Assembly: GCF_000482805.1 (NCBI RefSeq) | Contig: NZ_AXWT01000032.1 | Span: 16,001 to 27,695 of the forward strand | Length of the DNA: 11,695 nucleotides | Reading direction: 5' to 3' | From: Deinococcus murrayi DSM 11303 | GTDB taxonomy: Bacteria > Deinococcota > Deinococci > Deinococcales > Deinococcaceae | Part shown: one piece after another, positions 1 through 11,695 of the stretch | Numbering within the stretch: the first letter of the stretch is position 1 | Layout of the letters: each line of letters begins with the position of its first letter | The notes under the pieces: model-generated | Told to the model about the DNA's origin: nothing | Databases searched by the model: none | What the model saw: the letters and a program-made list of their open reading frames with translations, nothing else | Made by a program: the position numbers and the translations under genes

Positions 1-1
1 T

Positions 2-1545
<1,544 letters not shown>

Positions 1546-2145
1546 AGAGGCGGTCCCCCTCTCCGCCCTGCAGCACTACGTGTTCTGCCCGCGCCAGTGC
1601 GCCCTGATTCATGTCGAGGGCGTCTGGAGCGAGAACGCGCAGACCGCCCACGGACGGCAGGTGCACGAGCGGGTGCATGCGGGCGGGTACGAGGCTCGCG
1701 GCGGCGTGAAGACCCTGTGGGCGCTGCCGCTGGTCTCGCGCGAGCACGGGCTGGCGGGGGTGGCCGACGTGGTCGAGCTGCACGGCGGGCGGCCCGTGCC
1801 CGTCGAGTACAAGTCGGGCCGGGCGCGGTCCAAGCTCTCCGAGGAAGTGCAGCTCGCGGGGCAGGCCCTGTGCCTGGAGGAGATGTTCGGCGGCGAGGTC
1901 CCGCACGGCTTCATCTACCACGTCGCCAGTCGCCAGCGGCGGGAGGTGGCGTTCACGCCAGAGCTGCGCCGCGCCGTGCTGGACGCGCGGGACGGCGTGC
2001 GCGAGCTGCTGCGGGGCGGCCCCCTGCCCCCACCTGCCGCTGACAAGCGCTGCCGCCTGTGCAGCCTGATAGACGAGTGCGACCCCTTTTCTCCCCGCGA
2101 CTTCCCGCCGGGCTACGACCCCTTTTGCACCGCTCTGGAGGATGC

Positions 2146-3174
<1,029 letters not shown>

Positions 3175-3185
3175 GGCCCCCGCCC

Positions 3186-4212
<1,027 letters not shown>

Positions 4213-4244
4213 GGGGCGACTGAGCGCCGAGTGCCCACCAAAAG

Positions 4245-4282
4245 CAGGGGCCAGAGCCTCCACGTGGAAGCTCTGGCCCCTG
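4245..4282 (-). terminator. Rho-independent terminator of the glycine-zipper gene
   Basis: An inverted repeat with a perfect 13-bp stem (CAGGGGCCAGAGC at 4245-4257 with GCTCTGGCCCCTG at 4270-4282) and a 12-nt loop. Read on the minus strand it starts 13 bases after the stop of the gene at 4296 and is followed by GCTTTTGG, a short T run. No T run follows on the + strand, so it acts best on minus-strand transcripts and would stop that gene from running antisense into the CRISPR array. Confidence 0.75.
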
Positions 4283-4295
4283 GCAGGAAGAGTGC

Positions 4296-4886
4296 TTAGC
4301 GGTTGACGAAACGGCCACCGTGGCGGGCCATCGTGGCCTCCACGACATCGAGGGGAACGTCGTCCTCAATGGCGATGGCACGGCCTCCGGCATCAACGGC
4401 GCTCTGGATTTCGTTGTAGTGGGTGTCGTCAAGGTCGTAGCGGTCGTCGTAGCGGCGGGTTTCGCCCTGGGCGGCGACGCGGGTTTCCATACCGTCGCCG
4501 TGGACAGCGGCGTCCGCCGTGCCAGCCGCCGCGCCGATGCCCGACCCCAGGGCACCCATGCCCAGCAGCACGGGCACCGCCGCGAGGCCACCCGTCGCGG
4601 CGACCACAGCCCCCGCAGCTACGCCGGCCACCGCGCCCAGCGCCGTGCCCTTCAGCGCGCCGCCCGCCATATCCGCAGCGTCGCCGCCTCCGTCAACATA
4701 CTCGGTGGTGGTCTGGGTCGCCGTCTGGGTGGTCGCGGGGGTGGCCGCGGTGCCCATATCGGTGGTCGTGGCAGAACGGCGGCCAAAGGAGGTCTGGCCC
4801 ATTTCCGGCTGAATCACACCCTGGCTCAGCAGGTCCTGCACGAAAGCGTCGGCCTGGGCCACGGTCGGGAAAATCAGGTGTCGCAT
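4296..4886 (-). CDS. Glycine-zipper protein with stress-protein-like flanks, function unknown
   Basis: A 196-aa protein from the ATG at 4886. An in-frame TTG at 4937 would add 17 residues but gives a low-complexity extension, so ATG is preferred. Residues 1-30 ([21 protein letters not shown]) look like an alpha/beta segment of the kind seen in small general stress proteins. A Thr-rich linker (about 38-62) follows, then a long Gly/Ala-rich glycine zipper (about 72-128, [20 protein letters not shown] and onward) able to insert in or lie on a membrane. An acidic and charged tail ends in [16 protein letters not shown]. There is no signal peptide. No catalytic motif is seen and no function is assigned. 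It is oriented towards the CRISPR array and separated from it by a strong terminator. It could be regulated with ricT (79 bp upstream), but no promoter is clear. Confidence 0.75.
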   Translation of the reverse strand: MRHLIFPTVAQADAFVQDLLSQGVIQPEMGQTSFGRRSATTTDMGTAATPATTQTATQTTTEYVDGGGDAADMAGGALKGTALGAVAGVAAGAVVAATGGLAAVPVLLGMGALGSGIGAAAGTADAAVHGDGMETRVAAQGETRRYDDRYDLDDTHYNEIQSAVDAGGRAIAIEDDVPLDVVEATMARHGGRFVNR

Positions 4887-4965
4887 ACCGGGCAGTTTGC
4901 CGGGCGGCGCGGCGGCGAGAGATGAGAAGCGCGGCAAGGGGGGTTGGGGAAGGTTGAGGGGAACT

Positions 4966-5808
<843 letters not shown>

Positions 5809-5947
5809 GTCCGGCAGAATGTCACGGCCAGGGCGGGGGCGTCGAGAGAGGCGTCACGAAAGGCGATGGGGAGGGAAGGGTGAAGCCGGGCGCTTAGGCC
5901 CAAGCAAGAGCACCTGCTCCCACCGACCACGTCCCAATGAACCACCT

Positions 5948-5973
5948 CCCCTCAGTGCCGCCCCTCAGTGCCG
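5948..5973. repeat. 13-bp tandem duplication over the ridA stop codon
   Basis: CCCCTCAGTGCCG occurs twice head to tail (5948-5960 and 5961-5973). On the minus strand the first-read copy encodes the last residues and stop of ridA (ERH-stop), and the second repeats the same bases just after the stop. It looks like a replication-slippage duplication and leaves the protein unchanged. Confidence 0.85.
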
Positions 5974-6342
5974 CTCGGCCAGCGCCTCAATCTCGACACG
6001 CACGTCGCGGGGCAAGCGGGCCACCTGCACGGTGCTGCGGGCGGGGTAGGGGGCTTGGAAGTACTCGGCGTAGACGGCGTTCATGGCCGCGAACTCGTTC
6101 ATATCGGCCAGGAAGACGGTGGTCTTGACCACCCGGCTGAGGTCGGTTCCGGCGGCCTCTAGCACCGCGACGAGGTTGTCGAGCACCTGCCGGGTCTGGG
6201 CCTCGATGCCGCCCTCGACGAGGGTGCCGTCAGGCGTTAGCGGGATTTGGCCGCTGGTCACGACAAGGTTACCGAAGGTGGTCGCCTGGCTGTAGGGACC
6301 GATGGCGGCGGGGGCGGCGGCGGTTTCCACGATATCTTTCAT
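5965..6342 (-). CDS. ridA: RidA family enamine/imine deaminase
   Basis: 125 aa, the full length of the YjgF/YER057c/UK114 (RidA) family. These trimeric cytosolic enzymes hydrolyse reactive enamines and imines (for example 2-aminoacrylate from PLP-dependent dehydratases) to keto acids and ammonia. The key features are all present: AAIGPYSQA at the N-terminus (Y17), [10 protein letters not shown], the region [14 protein letters not shown], and the signature [20 protein letters not shown], with R102 as the substrate-binding arginine and E118 matching the catalytic glutamate. The ATG at 6342 lies 39 bp after the PP2C stop and has its own TACAGT box 6 bases upstream, so it may be transcribed both with PP2C and as a leaderless mRNA. 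Confidence 0.95.
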   Translation of the reverse strand: MKDIVETAAAPAAIGPYSQATTFGNLVVTSGQIPLTPDGTLVEGGIEAQTRQVLDNLVAVLEAAGTDLSRVVKTTVFLADMNEFAAMNAVYAEYFQAPYPARSTVQVARLPRDVRVEIEALAERH

Positions 6343-6348
6343 GGGTCC

Positions 6349-6354
6349 ACTGTA
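6349..6354 (-). promoter_or_regulatory. Candidate -10 box of ridA (leaderless start)
   Basis: On the minus strand TACAGT is followed by GGACCC and then the ATG. The TANNNT hexamer ends 6 bases before the start codon, which would place transcription start at or next to the A of ATG. No -35 is recognisable. The same geometry occurs before the PP2C and metY genes. Confidence 0.45.
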
Positions 6355-6381
6355 CCGGCCTCCGGCGAGTCCCGGCGCGGC

Positions 6382-7440
6382 TTAGCCCGCCGTCTCGGTC
6401 TCGCGCGGTTCGGGCCGGGGCTGAGCGCGGGCACGCAGCGAGCTGGCCGAGAGGGCCGGACGCCGCGGGGGGCGGGCGCGGGCGCGGCGCTGGGCCAGGG
6501 CCACCCCACCCAGCAGCAGCGCGCCCAACAAGGCAATGAGGGGGCGCTGCTCCGGCACCAGCAGTACGCCGAGCAGGGTAAAATACACCAGCATCAGCAG
6601 CAGGTACGTCAGCGGGCTGCTGCCCCGCTGGGCACTAAGGAGGGCATCGACATACAGGGGGCCACCCTCCTGACGTTCAGGAAGGGGATAGCGCGGCAGG
6701 CTATCGGTCCGCAGCACGTCCACCACCACTGCCGTGATGTTGTCGGGACCGCCCCCGTCATTGGCAGCGTCAATCAGGGTGCGAACGATGTGGTCTGGCG
6801 GCTGAGCGGGCAGCAGCAGGTGCAGCAGGGCAGCTTCGGACACCACCCCGCTGAGGCCGTCACTGCACAGCAGCAGGCGGTCTCCGGCTTGCAGCGGCAA
6901 TCCGAACAGCTCCAGCCGCACCCGTTCCTCGCCACCCAGGGCGTTGCTGACCACGCTGCGCCACTGGTGCTGCCGAGCTTCTTCTTCAGTGAGGTGCCCC
7001 AGCCGCACCTGTTCGGCGACCCAGGAATGGTCCTCGGTGAGGCGGTGCAGCTCGCCCCCGCGCAACAGGTACGCCCGCGAGTCGCCCACGTGCGCGATGA
7101 GGGCCGCCCCCCGGTCCACGAGGAGCGCGAGCAGGGTGGTGCCCATCCCCGCGTACTCGCCCACCGCGTGCCGCAGCACCGCGAGGTTGGCCGCCTGCAC
7201 CGCCCCGGCCAGCCGCTCCGGGGGGGCACCCCGGCTCTCCAGGTAATGCTGGCTGAGGCTATCAAGGGCGAGGTTGGCTGCGAGTTCACCCGCCGCGTGT
7301 CCCCCCATGCCGTCCGCAACCGCATACAGCCCCCCACGTGGCAAGTCGAGCGCCAGCGCAGCGTCCTGATTCACGTGACGTTGCCGCCCCACGTCCGTCA
7401 GGAGGCCGGAGCGCAGCGGTGGGGGCGCGTCGGCGCGCAT
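6382..7440 (-). CDS. PP2C-type serine/threonine protein phosphatase with C-terminal membrane anchor
   Basis: 352 aa. Residues about 10-245 form a bacterial PP2C (PPM) phosphatase, which removes phosphate from Ser/Thr in a Mn/Mg-dependent reaction and usually opposes Hanks-type kinases. Metal-site motifs are intact: RHVNQD (D26), VADGMGGH (D43), [10 protein letters not shown] (D120), CSDGLSG (D194) and [13 protein letters not shown] (D233). After a short linker come two hydrophobic segments (about 277-295 and 300-316) and a basic Arg/Pro-rich tail (about 318-345). The catalytic domain is thus anchored to the inner face of the membrane. No kinase gene is in the window. The start is ATG at 7440 with TATATT 6 bases upstream; ridA follows 39 bp downstream. 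Confidence 0.94.
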   Translation of the reverse strand: MRADAPPPLRSGLLTDVGRQRHVNQDAALALDLPRGGLYAVADGMGGHAAGELAANLALDSLSQHYLESRGAPPERLAGAVQAANLAVLRHAVGEYAGMGTTLLALLVDRGAALIAHVGDSRAYLLRGGELHRLTEDHSWVAEQVRLGHLTEEEARQHQWRSVVSNALGGEERVRLELFGLPLQAGDRLLLCSDGLSGVVSEAALLHLLLPAQPPDHIVRTLIDAANDGGGPDNITAVVVDVLRTDSLPRYPLPERQEGGPLYVDALLSAQRGSSPLTYLLLMLVYFTLLGVLLVPEQRPLIALLGALLLGGVALAQRRARARPPRRPALSASSLRARAQPRPEPRETETAG

Positions 7441-7446
7441 GGGTCC

Positions 7447-7452
7447 AATATA
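7447..7452 (-). promoter_or_regulatory. Candidate -10 box of the PP2C gene (leaderless start)
   Basis: On the minus strand TATATT is followed by GGACCC and the ATG at 7440. This is the best -10 match among the three similar sites in the window (TATAAT with one change). The spacing predicts transcription starting at the start codon, with no 5' UTR. No clear -35 is seen. Confidence 0.55.
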
Positions 7453-7477
7453 AGGGAATCATGTAGGGAGTTCGGCG

Positions 7478-7525
7478 GAGTTTTCACAGCGACGACGGAC
7501 CGAGTTTTCATATTTCTCATATCGT
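7478..7525 (+). promoter_or_regulatory. AT-rich divergent promoter region with direct repeats upstream of nadM
   Basis: The 105-bp gap between the divergent PP2C and nadM genes holds the direct repeat GAGTTTTCA (7478-7486 and 7502-7510, 24 bp apart) and the shorter repeat TCATAT (7508-7513 and 7517-7522). TATCGT at 7520-7525 fits TANNNT and lies 20 bases before the nadM ATG, making it a candidate -10. The repeats sit where an activator or repressor would bind. The regulator is unknown. Confidence 0.4.
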
Positions 7526-7545
7526 AAGTCGGGCACCGTGGGGAA

Positions 7546-8556
7546 ATGTCTGCCCTCGGCCCTCTCCCTGCGTTCGGCGTCTATATCGGGCGCTTTCAGC
7601 CCCCCCACGCGGCTCACCTGCGGGTGATGGAAGAAGCGTTGGAGAAGGTGGGGACGCTGATTGTCGTCATCGGGAGTGCTCGTGCGCCGCGCACCCTCAA
7701 AAATCCCTGGACCGCTGGGGAACGGCAGGAGCTGCTCAGCGCGGGGCTGCGGGACGTGGGGGCCGACCTCCGGCGGGTGCGCTTTGCCGCCGTGCCCGAC
7801 CACCCCTACGACGAGGAGCGCTGGCAGCGCGAGGTGCGGGCGGTGGTCGCGGCCCAGACGGGTGGGGCAAGCGAGGTGGCGTTGATGGGGCACCTCAAGG
7901 ACGACAGCAGCTATTACCTGCGCTCCTTTCCGGAGTGGCCTTTTCTGCCCACGGCGGTCGTCAGCCCGCTCAGCGCCACCGACGTGCGCCGAGCCTATTT
8001 CGCGGGCAAGCTGGAGGCGGTGGCCGGGATGGTGTCCCCCGCCGTCTTTGCTTGGCTGGACGCCTTTCGGCAGACGTCCGACTTCGCGGAGCTGGAGGCC
8101 GATGCCGCGTGGCTGCGGGGGGCGCAGGCGGAGGCCGGGACCTGGCCACCCCTGCGGGTCGAAGCGCTCGCCGCCGTGCGCGGCCCCGCCGGGCGGGTGC
8201 GGCTTGTGCGGCGGCACGAGCGTCCCGGACGGGGCCTGTGGACCCTGCCGGGAGCGGAGGTGCTGCCCGCAGAAACGCTCGCGGCGGCGGCGCGGCGGGC
8301 GGCGGCGGCGGCGCTGGGGGTCACGCCGAGCGACCCAGCCCTCCTCCCCTCCCCCGCCCCGGCCACGGTGTACGACGCGCCGGGCCGCTCCGAGCGGGGC
8401 CGGGTCATCGCGCACGTCTTTGCGCTGGCATGGGCGGGTGAGGAGGAGGGGGAGGGCTGGCTGACCCCCGCGCAGGCCCTCGCCCAACCGGAAGAGCTGT
8501 TCGAGGACACCCACGCCCTCCTCGAACAGGCGCTCAGCCCAGCCGCACCCCGCTGA
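7546..8556 (+). CDS. nadM: NMN adenylyltransferase NadM fused to a degenerate Nudix domain
   Basis: 336 aa. Residues about 9-180 are a nucleotidyltransferase that makes NAD from NMN and [16 protein letters not shown] carries the HxxH ATP-binding motif (H21, H24), and LSATDVR (142-148) is the second nucleotide-binding motif. Residues about 205-336 match the Nudix (ADP-ribose pyrophosphatase) half of NadM-Nudix fusions, including the family motif [17 protein letters not shown] (276-292). The Nudix box (236-259) keeps its G, P, E243 and L positions, but the catalytic R-E-x-x-E-E reads R251 followed by five alanines. All three metal-binding glutamates are missing, so hydrolase activity is not expected. 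The ATG at 7546 lacks a strong Shine-Dalgarno. The 3' end overlaps the convergent gene by 23 bp. Confidence 0.9.
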   Translation: MSALGPLPAFGVYIGRFQPPHAAHLRVMEEALEKVGTLIVVIGSARAPRTLKNPWTAGERQELLSAGLRDVGADLRRVRFAAVPDHPYDEERWQREVRAVVAAQTGGASEVALMGHLKDDSSYYLRSFPEWPFLPTAVVSPLSATDVRRAYFAGKLEAVAGMVSPAVFAWLDAFRQTSDFAELEADAAWLRGAQAEAGTWPPLRVEALAAVRGPAGRVRLVRRHERPGRGLWTLPGAEVLPAETLAAAARRAAAAALGVTPSDPALLPSPAPATVYDAPGRSERGRVIAHVFALAWAGEEEGEGWLTPAQALAQPEELFEDTHALLEQALSPAAPR

Positions 8557-9238
8557 CGACCTGCACCCCATTGCGCTCCAGTTGATGCAAGAAGAGAATG
8601 TGGTAGAGGTCACCGGGGTGACCGGGCGCGTCCCAGGTTTGGGTGCAGGGTTCGGGCACGACGACCGTGCGGCCTAGCCCCCGCGCCATCCCGTCGGTGA
8701 CGAGGTGCAGGGCCAGCGCATACAGACACAGGTCGGTCACGTCGCCCACGGCAATCACAGCGTCGAGGTCGGCCCCCCGTTCCTCCAGCCACTCTAGGAA
8801 AGCGGGGCTGGTATGACTGGCGATGCTGTTTTTCTGGAAGTGCTGAAACTGTCCGAACTCTGGCAACGCCCGCAGCTCGGCCACCGCCTTGGCCTCCGGG
8901 GTGCCCGCAACGCAGTGGGGCGGGTAGGCGGCAAACTCGCGGGCGTCCTCCGGGTGGGCATCTTGGACCAGCACGACGTTCCCGGCGGGCACCCCGGAGG
9001 CCAGCAGCGAGCGAAGCAGCCCGGTGACAGATGGAATGATGGCCGCCACGCGGGGGCTGGCGAGCGGTCCCTGGTGGGTAAAGCCCTCCACGAGGTCCAC
9101 GCACACGACCGCGACCCGCTCCGGGGGGGCTTGCAGTGTGAGGGCGGGGAGGTCAGCCAGCCAGCGCGCCAGCAGCTCGGCCTGCTGGGTGGCTTGCTCG
9201 CGCAGGGTGGGAGCAGTGGGCACAGGCGTCGGGGTCAT
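8534..9238 (-). CDS. Isochorismatase-fold cysteine hydrolase, nicotinamidase-like
   Basis: 234 aa from the ATG at 9238 (25 further in-frame codons upstream are judged non-coding). The fold is the isochorismatase/PncA family, and nicotinamidase is the best guess: nicotinamide to nicotinate plus ammonia, feeding NAD salvage. The catalytic triad candidates are D48 ([10 protein letters not shown]), K136 ([12 protein letters not shown]) and C171 ([13 protein letters not shown]). D93, H95 and H108 ([19 protein letters not shown] followed by VAGT) fit the nicotinamidase metal site. A neighbouring NAD synthesis gene, nadM, fits this, although it is convergent and not in the same operon. Other amide or isochorismate substrates remain possible. 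TACATCT lies just upstream of ATG and is a poor match to the TANNNT boxes seen elsewhere. Confidence 0.88.
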   Translation of the reverse strand: MTPTPVPTAPTLREQATQQAELLARWLADLPALTLQAPPERVAVVCVDLVEGFTHQGPLASPRVAAIIPSVTGLLRSLLASGVPAGNVVLVQDAHPEDAREFAAYPPHCVAGTPEAKAVAELRALPEFGQFQHFQKNSIASHTSPAFLEWLEERGADLDAVIAVGDVTDLCLYALALHLVTDGMARGLGRTVVVPEPCTQTWDAPGHPGDLYHILFLHQLERNGVQVVSGVRLG

Positions 9239-9256
9239 GGAGCAGATGTAGCACAC

Positions 9257-9286
9257 CCCCGCACCCTTGCGGGGACGCAACCCCGC
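9257..9286. repeat. Interlocked inverted repeats between divergent genes
   Basis: The 73-bp gap between the hydrolase (minus) and TM2 (plus) genes holds CCCCGCA (9257-9263), TGCGGGG (9268-9274) and CCCCGC (9281-9286). The central arm can pair with either side, giving two exclusive hairpins of 7 and 6 bp. It could be an operator shared by the two genes or a structural accident of GC-rich DNA. Confidence 0.45.
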
Positions 9287-9311
9287 CCCCACGCGTGTCG
9301 TACTGAGGAGC

Positions 9312-9995
9312 ATGACCCGGAACGATCAAGGCCCCGCGCAGCCGGATGACCCGCAAGGCCAGTCCACACCAGGCCAGCGCCGGGAGGTCCCCTCCTGGGT
9401 GGACGAGGTCCTGAGCGCCCCTCCCGCGCCCTCCCCACAGAGAACGGGGGCGAGCATGGACCCCGGCCCCGACGACCTGCGCATTCCAGAGCCGCAGCGG
9501 GCTGCCCCCACCCCCCCAGCCCACGACCCGGCGCGGCCCACTCTGCTCGACTCCGCCGACGACTGGATTGCGCGGATGACGGGCGGCGCGGCCCGCACTC
9601 CCTCCAGCGAGCCGATGGCCCAGGCCCCCGCCCCCCGGCAGCCCGACCCCTGGGCACTGGGTGACTCCGGCCCGGTTCCGAGCGACATCGCCACCCGGCG
9701 GCTGATTGCTGGGCTGCTGGGCATCGTGCTGGGGGCCTTTGGCGCGCACAAGCTGTACTTGGGCCTCACCACGCCAGGTCTTCTCATGCTCGGCGTGAAT
9801 GTCGGGGTGTGGGTGCTGGCGCTGCTGCTGGGGCTGGTCACCCTGGGCTTCGGCCTGCTCGTGACCTTGCCCCTCGCCGGGCTGGTCACCGGGGCGGTGG
9901 GATTGCTGGGGCTGGTCGAGGGCATCCTGTACCTCACGAAGTCAGATGAGGATTTCTACCGGGAGTACGTGGTGGGCAAGAAACCCTGGCTATGA
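9312..9995 (+). CDS. TM2-domain membrane protein with long disordered N-terminus
   Basis: 227 aa. The ATG at 9312 is chosen over a GTG-type start at 9267 because GAGGAG and the start of coding-like sequence sit there, although the spacing of 1 base is too short for a normal Shine-Dalgarno. Residues 1-125 are Pro-, Gln- and Asp-rich and look unstructured, apart from short amphipathic pieces ([24 protein letters not shown]). Residues 126-150 carry the TM2 hallmark [20 protein letters not shown] followed by YLG. Two or three hydrophobic segments follow (about 131-150, 155-180, 182-207), and the protein ends in a charged tail [16 protein letters not shown]. The family's function is unclear, so no specific role is assigned. 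The stop overlaps the convergent metY stop by 6 bp. Confidence 0.88.
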   Translation: MTRNDQGPAQPDDPQGQSTPGQRREVPSWVDEVLSAPPAPSPQRTGASMDPGPDDLRIPEPQRAAPTPPAHDPARPTLLDSADDWIARMTGGAARTPSSEPMAQAPAPRQPDPWALGDSGPVPSDIATRRLIAGLLGIVLGAFGAHKLYLGLTTPGLLMLGVNVGVWVLALLLGLVTLGFGLLVTLPLAGLVTGAVGLLGLVEGILYLTKSDEDFYREYVVGKKPWL

Positions 9996-11249
9996 GCGCT
10001 CGCCCAGCGCAGCGGAGAGGTCAGCCTGAAGGTCTGCGGGGGCTTCCAGCCCCACGCTCAGGCGCAGGGTGTGAGGGGTGACCCCGGCGGCAGTTCGGGC
10101 GGCTTCGGGGAGGCGGCCATGGGTGGTGGTCCAGGGGTGGACGATCAGGGTCCGGGTATCGCCCAAGTTGGGCGCGACGCGGATAACCCGCAGCCGCTCC
10201 AAGAAGGCGGCGGGGTCAGGCACCTCAAAGGTCAGCACCGCGCCGAAGCCGCCCTGGAGGTAGCGCCGGGCGGGCGCGTGGTGCGGGCTGCCGGGCAAAC
10301 CGGGATAGGTGACCCGCCCGACCCCCGGCTGCGCCTGAAGCCACTCGGCCAGCGCGAGCGCCGTGGCCGACTCCTGGCGCAGCCGCAGCGAGAGGGTTTC
10401 CAGGCCCTGCGCGACGAGAAAAGCACTGTGCGGCGAGAGGGTCATGCCGAGCTGGTGCGCTCCCAGCCAGCGAGCACGCCAGGCCAGGGCCTCGGCCCCC
10501 CGCTGGGCGAGGAGGCTGGCCTCGCCGCCTTCCGCGTAGAGAGGATTGCGGCTCAGGTCGTGTGCCCGGCCCACGGTCACGCTGCCGCCCATCACGCTGC
10601 CGTGGCCGCCCGCCCATTTGGTGAGCGAGTGGGTGACCAGGTCGGCCCCGTGCGCGAGGGGACGGCACAGCAGCCCCACTCCGCCCCAGGTGTTGTCCAC
10701 CGCCAGCACAGCGCCGTGCCCGTGCGCGACCTCTGCCAGCGCCGCGAGGTCGGGCACGTCCCCGGCGGGATTGCCGATGGTCTCGGCCCACACCAACCGG
10801 GTCTCCGGGCGCAGGGCGGCGGCGATGGCCTCCGGCGTATTCGCGGTCAGGGTCGCCGAGATGCCCATCAGCGGCAAGACGTTGTTCAGCAGCCCCGCCG
10901 TGCCCCCGAAGAGGCTGCTGGTCGAGACCACGTGGTCCCCGGCGCGGCACACGCTGAGCAGCGCCGTGAGGGTCGCCGCCTGCCCGCTCGCGAGGGCCAC
11001 CGTCGCCGCGCCGCCCTCCAGCGCGGTGAGGCGTTCTTCCAGCGCCCGCACGGTGGGGTTTTGGAGCCGGGCGTAGCTCAGGCCGGTGCCCAGGGCGAAC
11101 TCGCTCTGGGCTTCCTCCAGCGTGGCGAACTGAAAAGCGGCGGCCTGATGGATGGGAATGCCGACCGTCTCGCCCAGCCCGCGCGGGATGGCGGTCTGCA
11201 CGGCGGTCGTCTCGTAACTCCAGGGGGAAGGGGCGCAGTCGTCGGCCAT
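9990..11249 (-). CDS. metY: O-acetylhomoserine sulfhydrylase-like PLP enzyme (Cys/Met metabolism family)
   Basis: 419 aa, full length for the MetY branch of the Cys/Met PLP family. The expected reaction is O-acetylhomoserine plus sulfide to homocysteine and acetate, in methionine synthesis. Visible features: RLQNPTVRALEERLTALEGG, the phosphate-binding SGQAA (88-92), AETIGNPAGDVPDL (155-168), D185 in AVDNTW for the pyridine nitrogen, and K211 in HSLTKWAGGHG as the PLP-binding lysine. The C-terminal NLGDTRTLIVHPWTTTH block is also typical. Cystathionine gamma-synthase or methionine gamma-lyase are the alternatives; the ETIGNP segment and length favour MetY. The start is ATG at 11249 with TAGCGT 6 bases upstream. 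No SAM riboswitch or T-box is seen upstream. Confidence 0.85.
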   Translation of the reverse strand: MADDCAPSPWSYETTAVQTAIPRGLGETVGIPIHQAAAFQFATLEEAQSEFALGTGLSYARLQNPTVRALEERLTALEGGAATVALASGQAATLTALLSVCRAGDHVVSTSSLFGGTAGLLNNVLPLMGISATLTANTPEAIAAALRPETRLVWAETIGNPAGDVPDLAALAEVAHGHGAVLAVDNTWGGVGLLCRPLAHGADLVTHSLTKWAGGHGSVMGGSVTVGRAHDLSRNPLYAEGGEASLLAQRGAEALAWRARWLGAHQLGMTLSPHSAFLVAQGLETLSLRLRQESATALALAEWLQAQPGVGRVTYPGLPGSPHHAPARRYLQGGFGAVLTFEVPDPAAFLERLRVIRVAPNLGDTRTLIVHPWTTTHGRLPEAARTAAGVTPHTLRLSVGLEAPADLQADLSAALGERS

Positions 11250-11255
11250 GGCCCC

Positions 11256-11261
11256 ACGCTA
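11256..11261 (-). promoter_or_regulatory. Candidate -10 box of metY (leaderless start)
   Basis: TAGCGT on the minus strand, followed by GGGGCC and ATG, has the same 6-base spacing as the boxes before PP2C and ridA. It is a poorer match to TATAAT and no -35 is visible, so support comes mainly from the shared geometry. Confidence 0.35.
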
Positions 11262-11280
11262 CGCGCCGGGAAGCGCGGGG

Positions 11281-11305
11281 GGGCCGGGCCTGTCCTATCC
11301 GGCCC
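11281..11305. repeat. Short inverted repeat between metY and the insertion sequence
   Basis: GGGCCGG (11281-11287) and CCGGCCC (11299-11305) form a 7-bp stem with an 11-base loop, about 20 bp upstream of the candidate metY -10. It may be an operator or simply GC-rich sequence. The rest of 11250-11360 shows nothing recognisable beyond the presumed end of the insertion sequence. Confidence 0.3.
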
Positions 11306-11344
11306 AGAGGCGGGATGGGGGGACGGGGAACGGGGCGGGCCGCG

Positions 11345-11695
<351 letters not shown>

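Noticed and set aside
6247..7527. 426-codon + strand open frame
   Set aside because: It lies antisense to the complete PP2C and ridA genes; its sequence is low-complexity and matches no family.

Overview
The window looks like a chromosome segment (or large replicon) of a Deinococcus-type bacterium. The evidence is very high GC in every gene, leaderless TANNNT promoters directly in front of start codons, a complete RicT (PSP1/YaaT), a NadM-Nudix fusion, and a transposase tail of the IS4-like DDE kind common in Deinococcus. The genus is inferred from these features; no database search was possible.

Left part (1-4295): the 3' half of a CRISPR-Cas locus, all on the + strand. It begins inside a CARF-HEPN ribonuclease of the Csx1/TM1812 family, of which only the C-terminal HEPN part is in view. 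This is coupled by an ATGA overlap to a second effector that reads as CARF, winged-helix and RelE-like toxin (Cami1 type). Then come cas4, cas1 and cas2, an approximately 180-bp leader with a repeated GC-rich element, and an array of 8 repeats and 7 spacers. The last repeat carries one terminal substitution, so the leader is next to cas2 and new spacers enter on that side. The two effectors are of the kind switched on by cyclic oligoadenylate from a type III complex, whereas Cas4, Cas1 and Cas2 look like the subtype I-C set. Interference genes, if present, lie to the left of the window.

Middle part (4245-7545): four minus-strand genes. They are a glycine-zipper protein with its own strong terminator facing the array, RicT, RidA (enamine/imine deaminase), and a membrane-anchored PP2C-type protein phosphatase.

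Right part (7546-9995): NAD metabolism and a membrane protein. A + strand NadM-Nudix fusion converges, with a 23-bp overlap, on a minus-strand nicotinamidase-like isochorismatase-fold hydrolase. The Nudix box of the fusion has lost its metal-binding glutamates. A + strand TM2-domain protein follows and converges on the next gene.

Right edge (9990-11695): a minus-strand MetY-like sulfhydrylase, then the 3' end of an IS4-like transposase gene running off the window. Three minus-strand genes (PP2C, ridA, metY) have TANNNT at exactly the same distance (6 bases) from ATG, which predicts leaderless transcripts.
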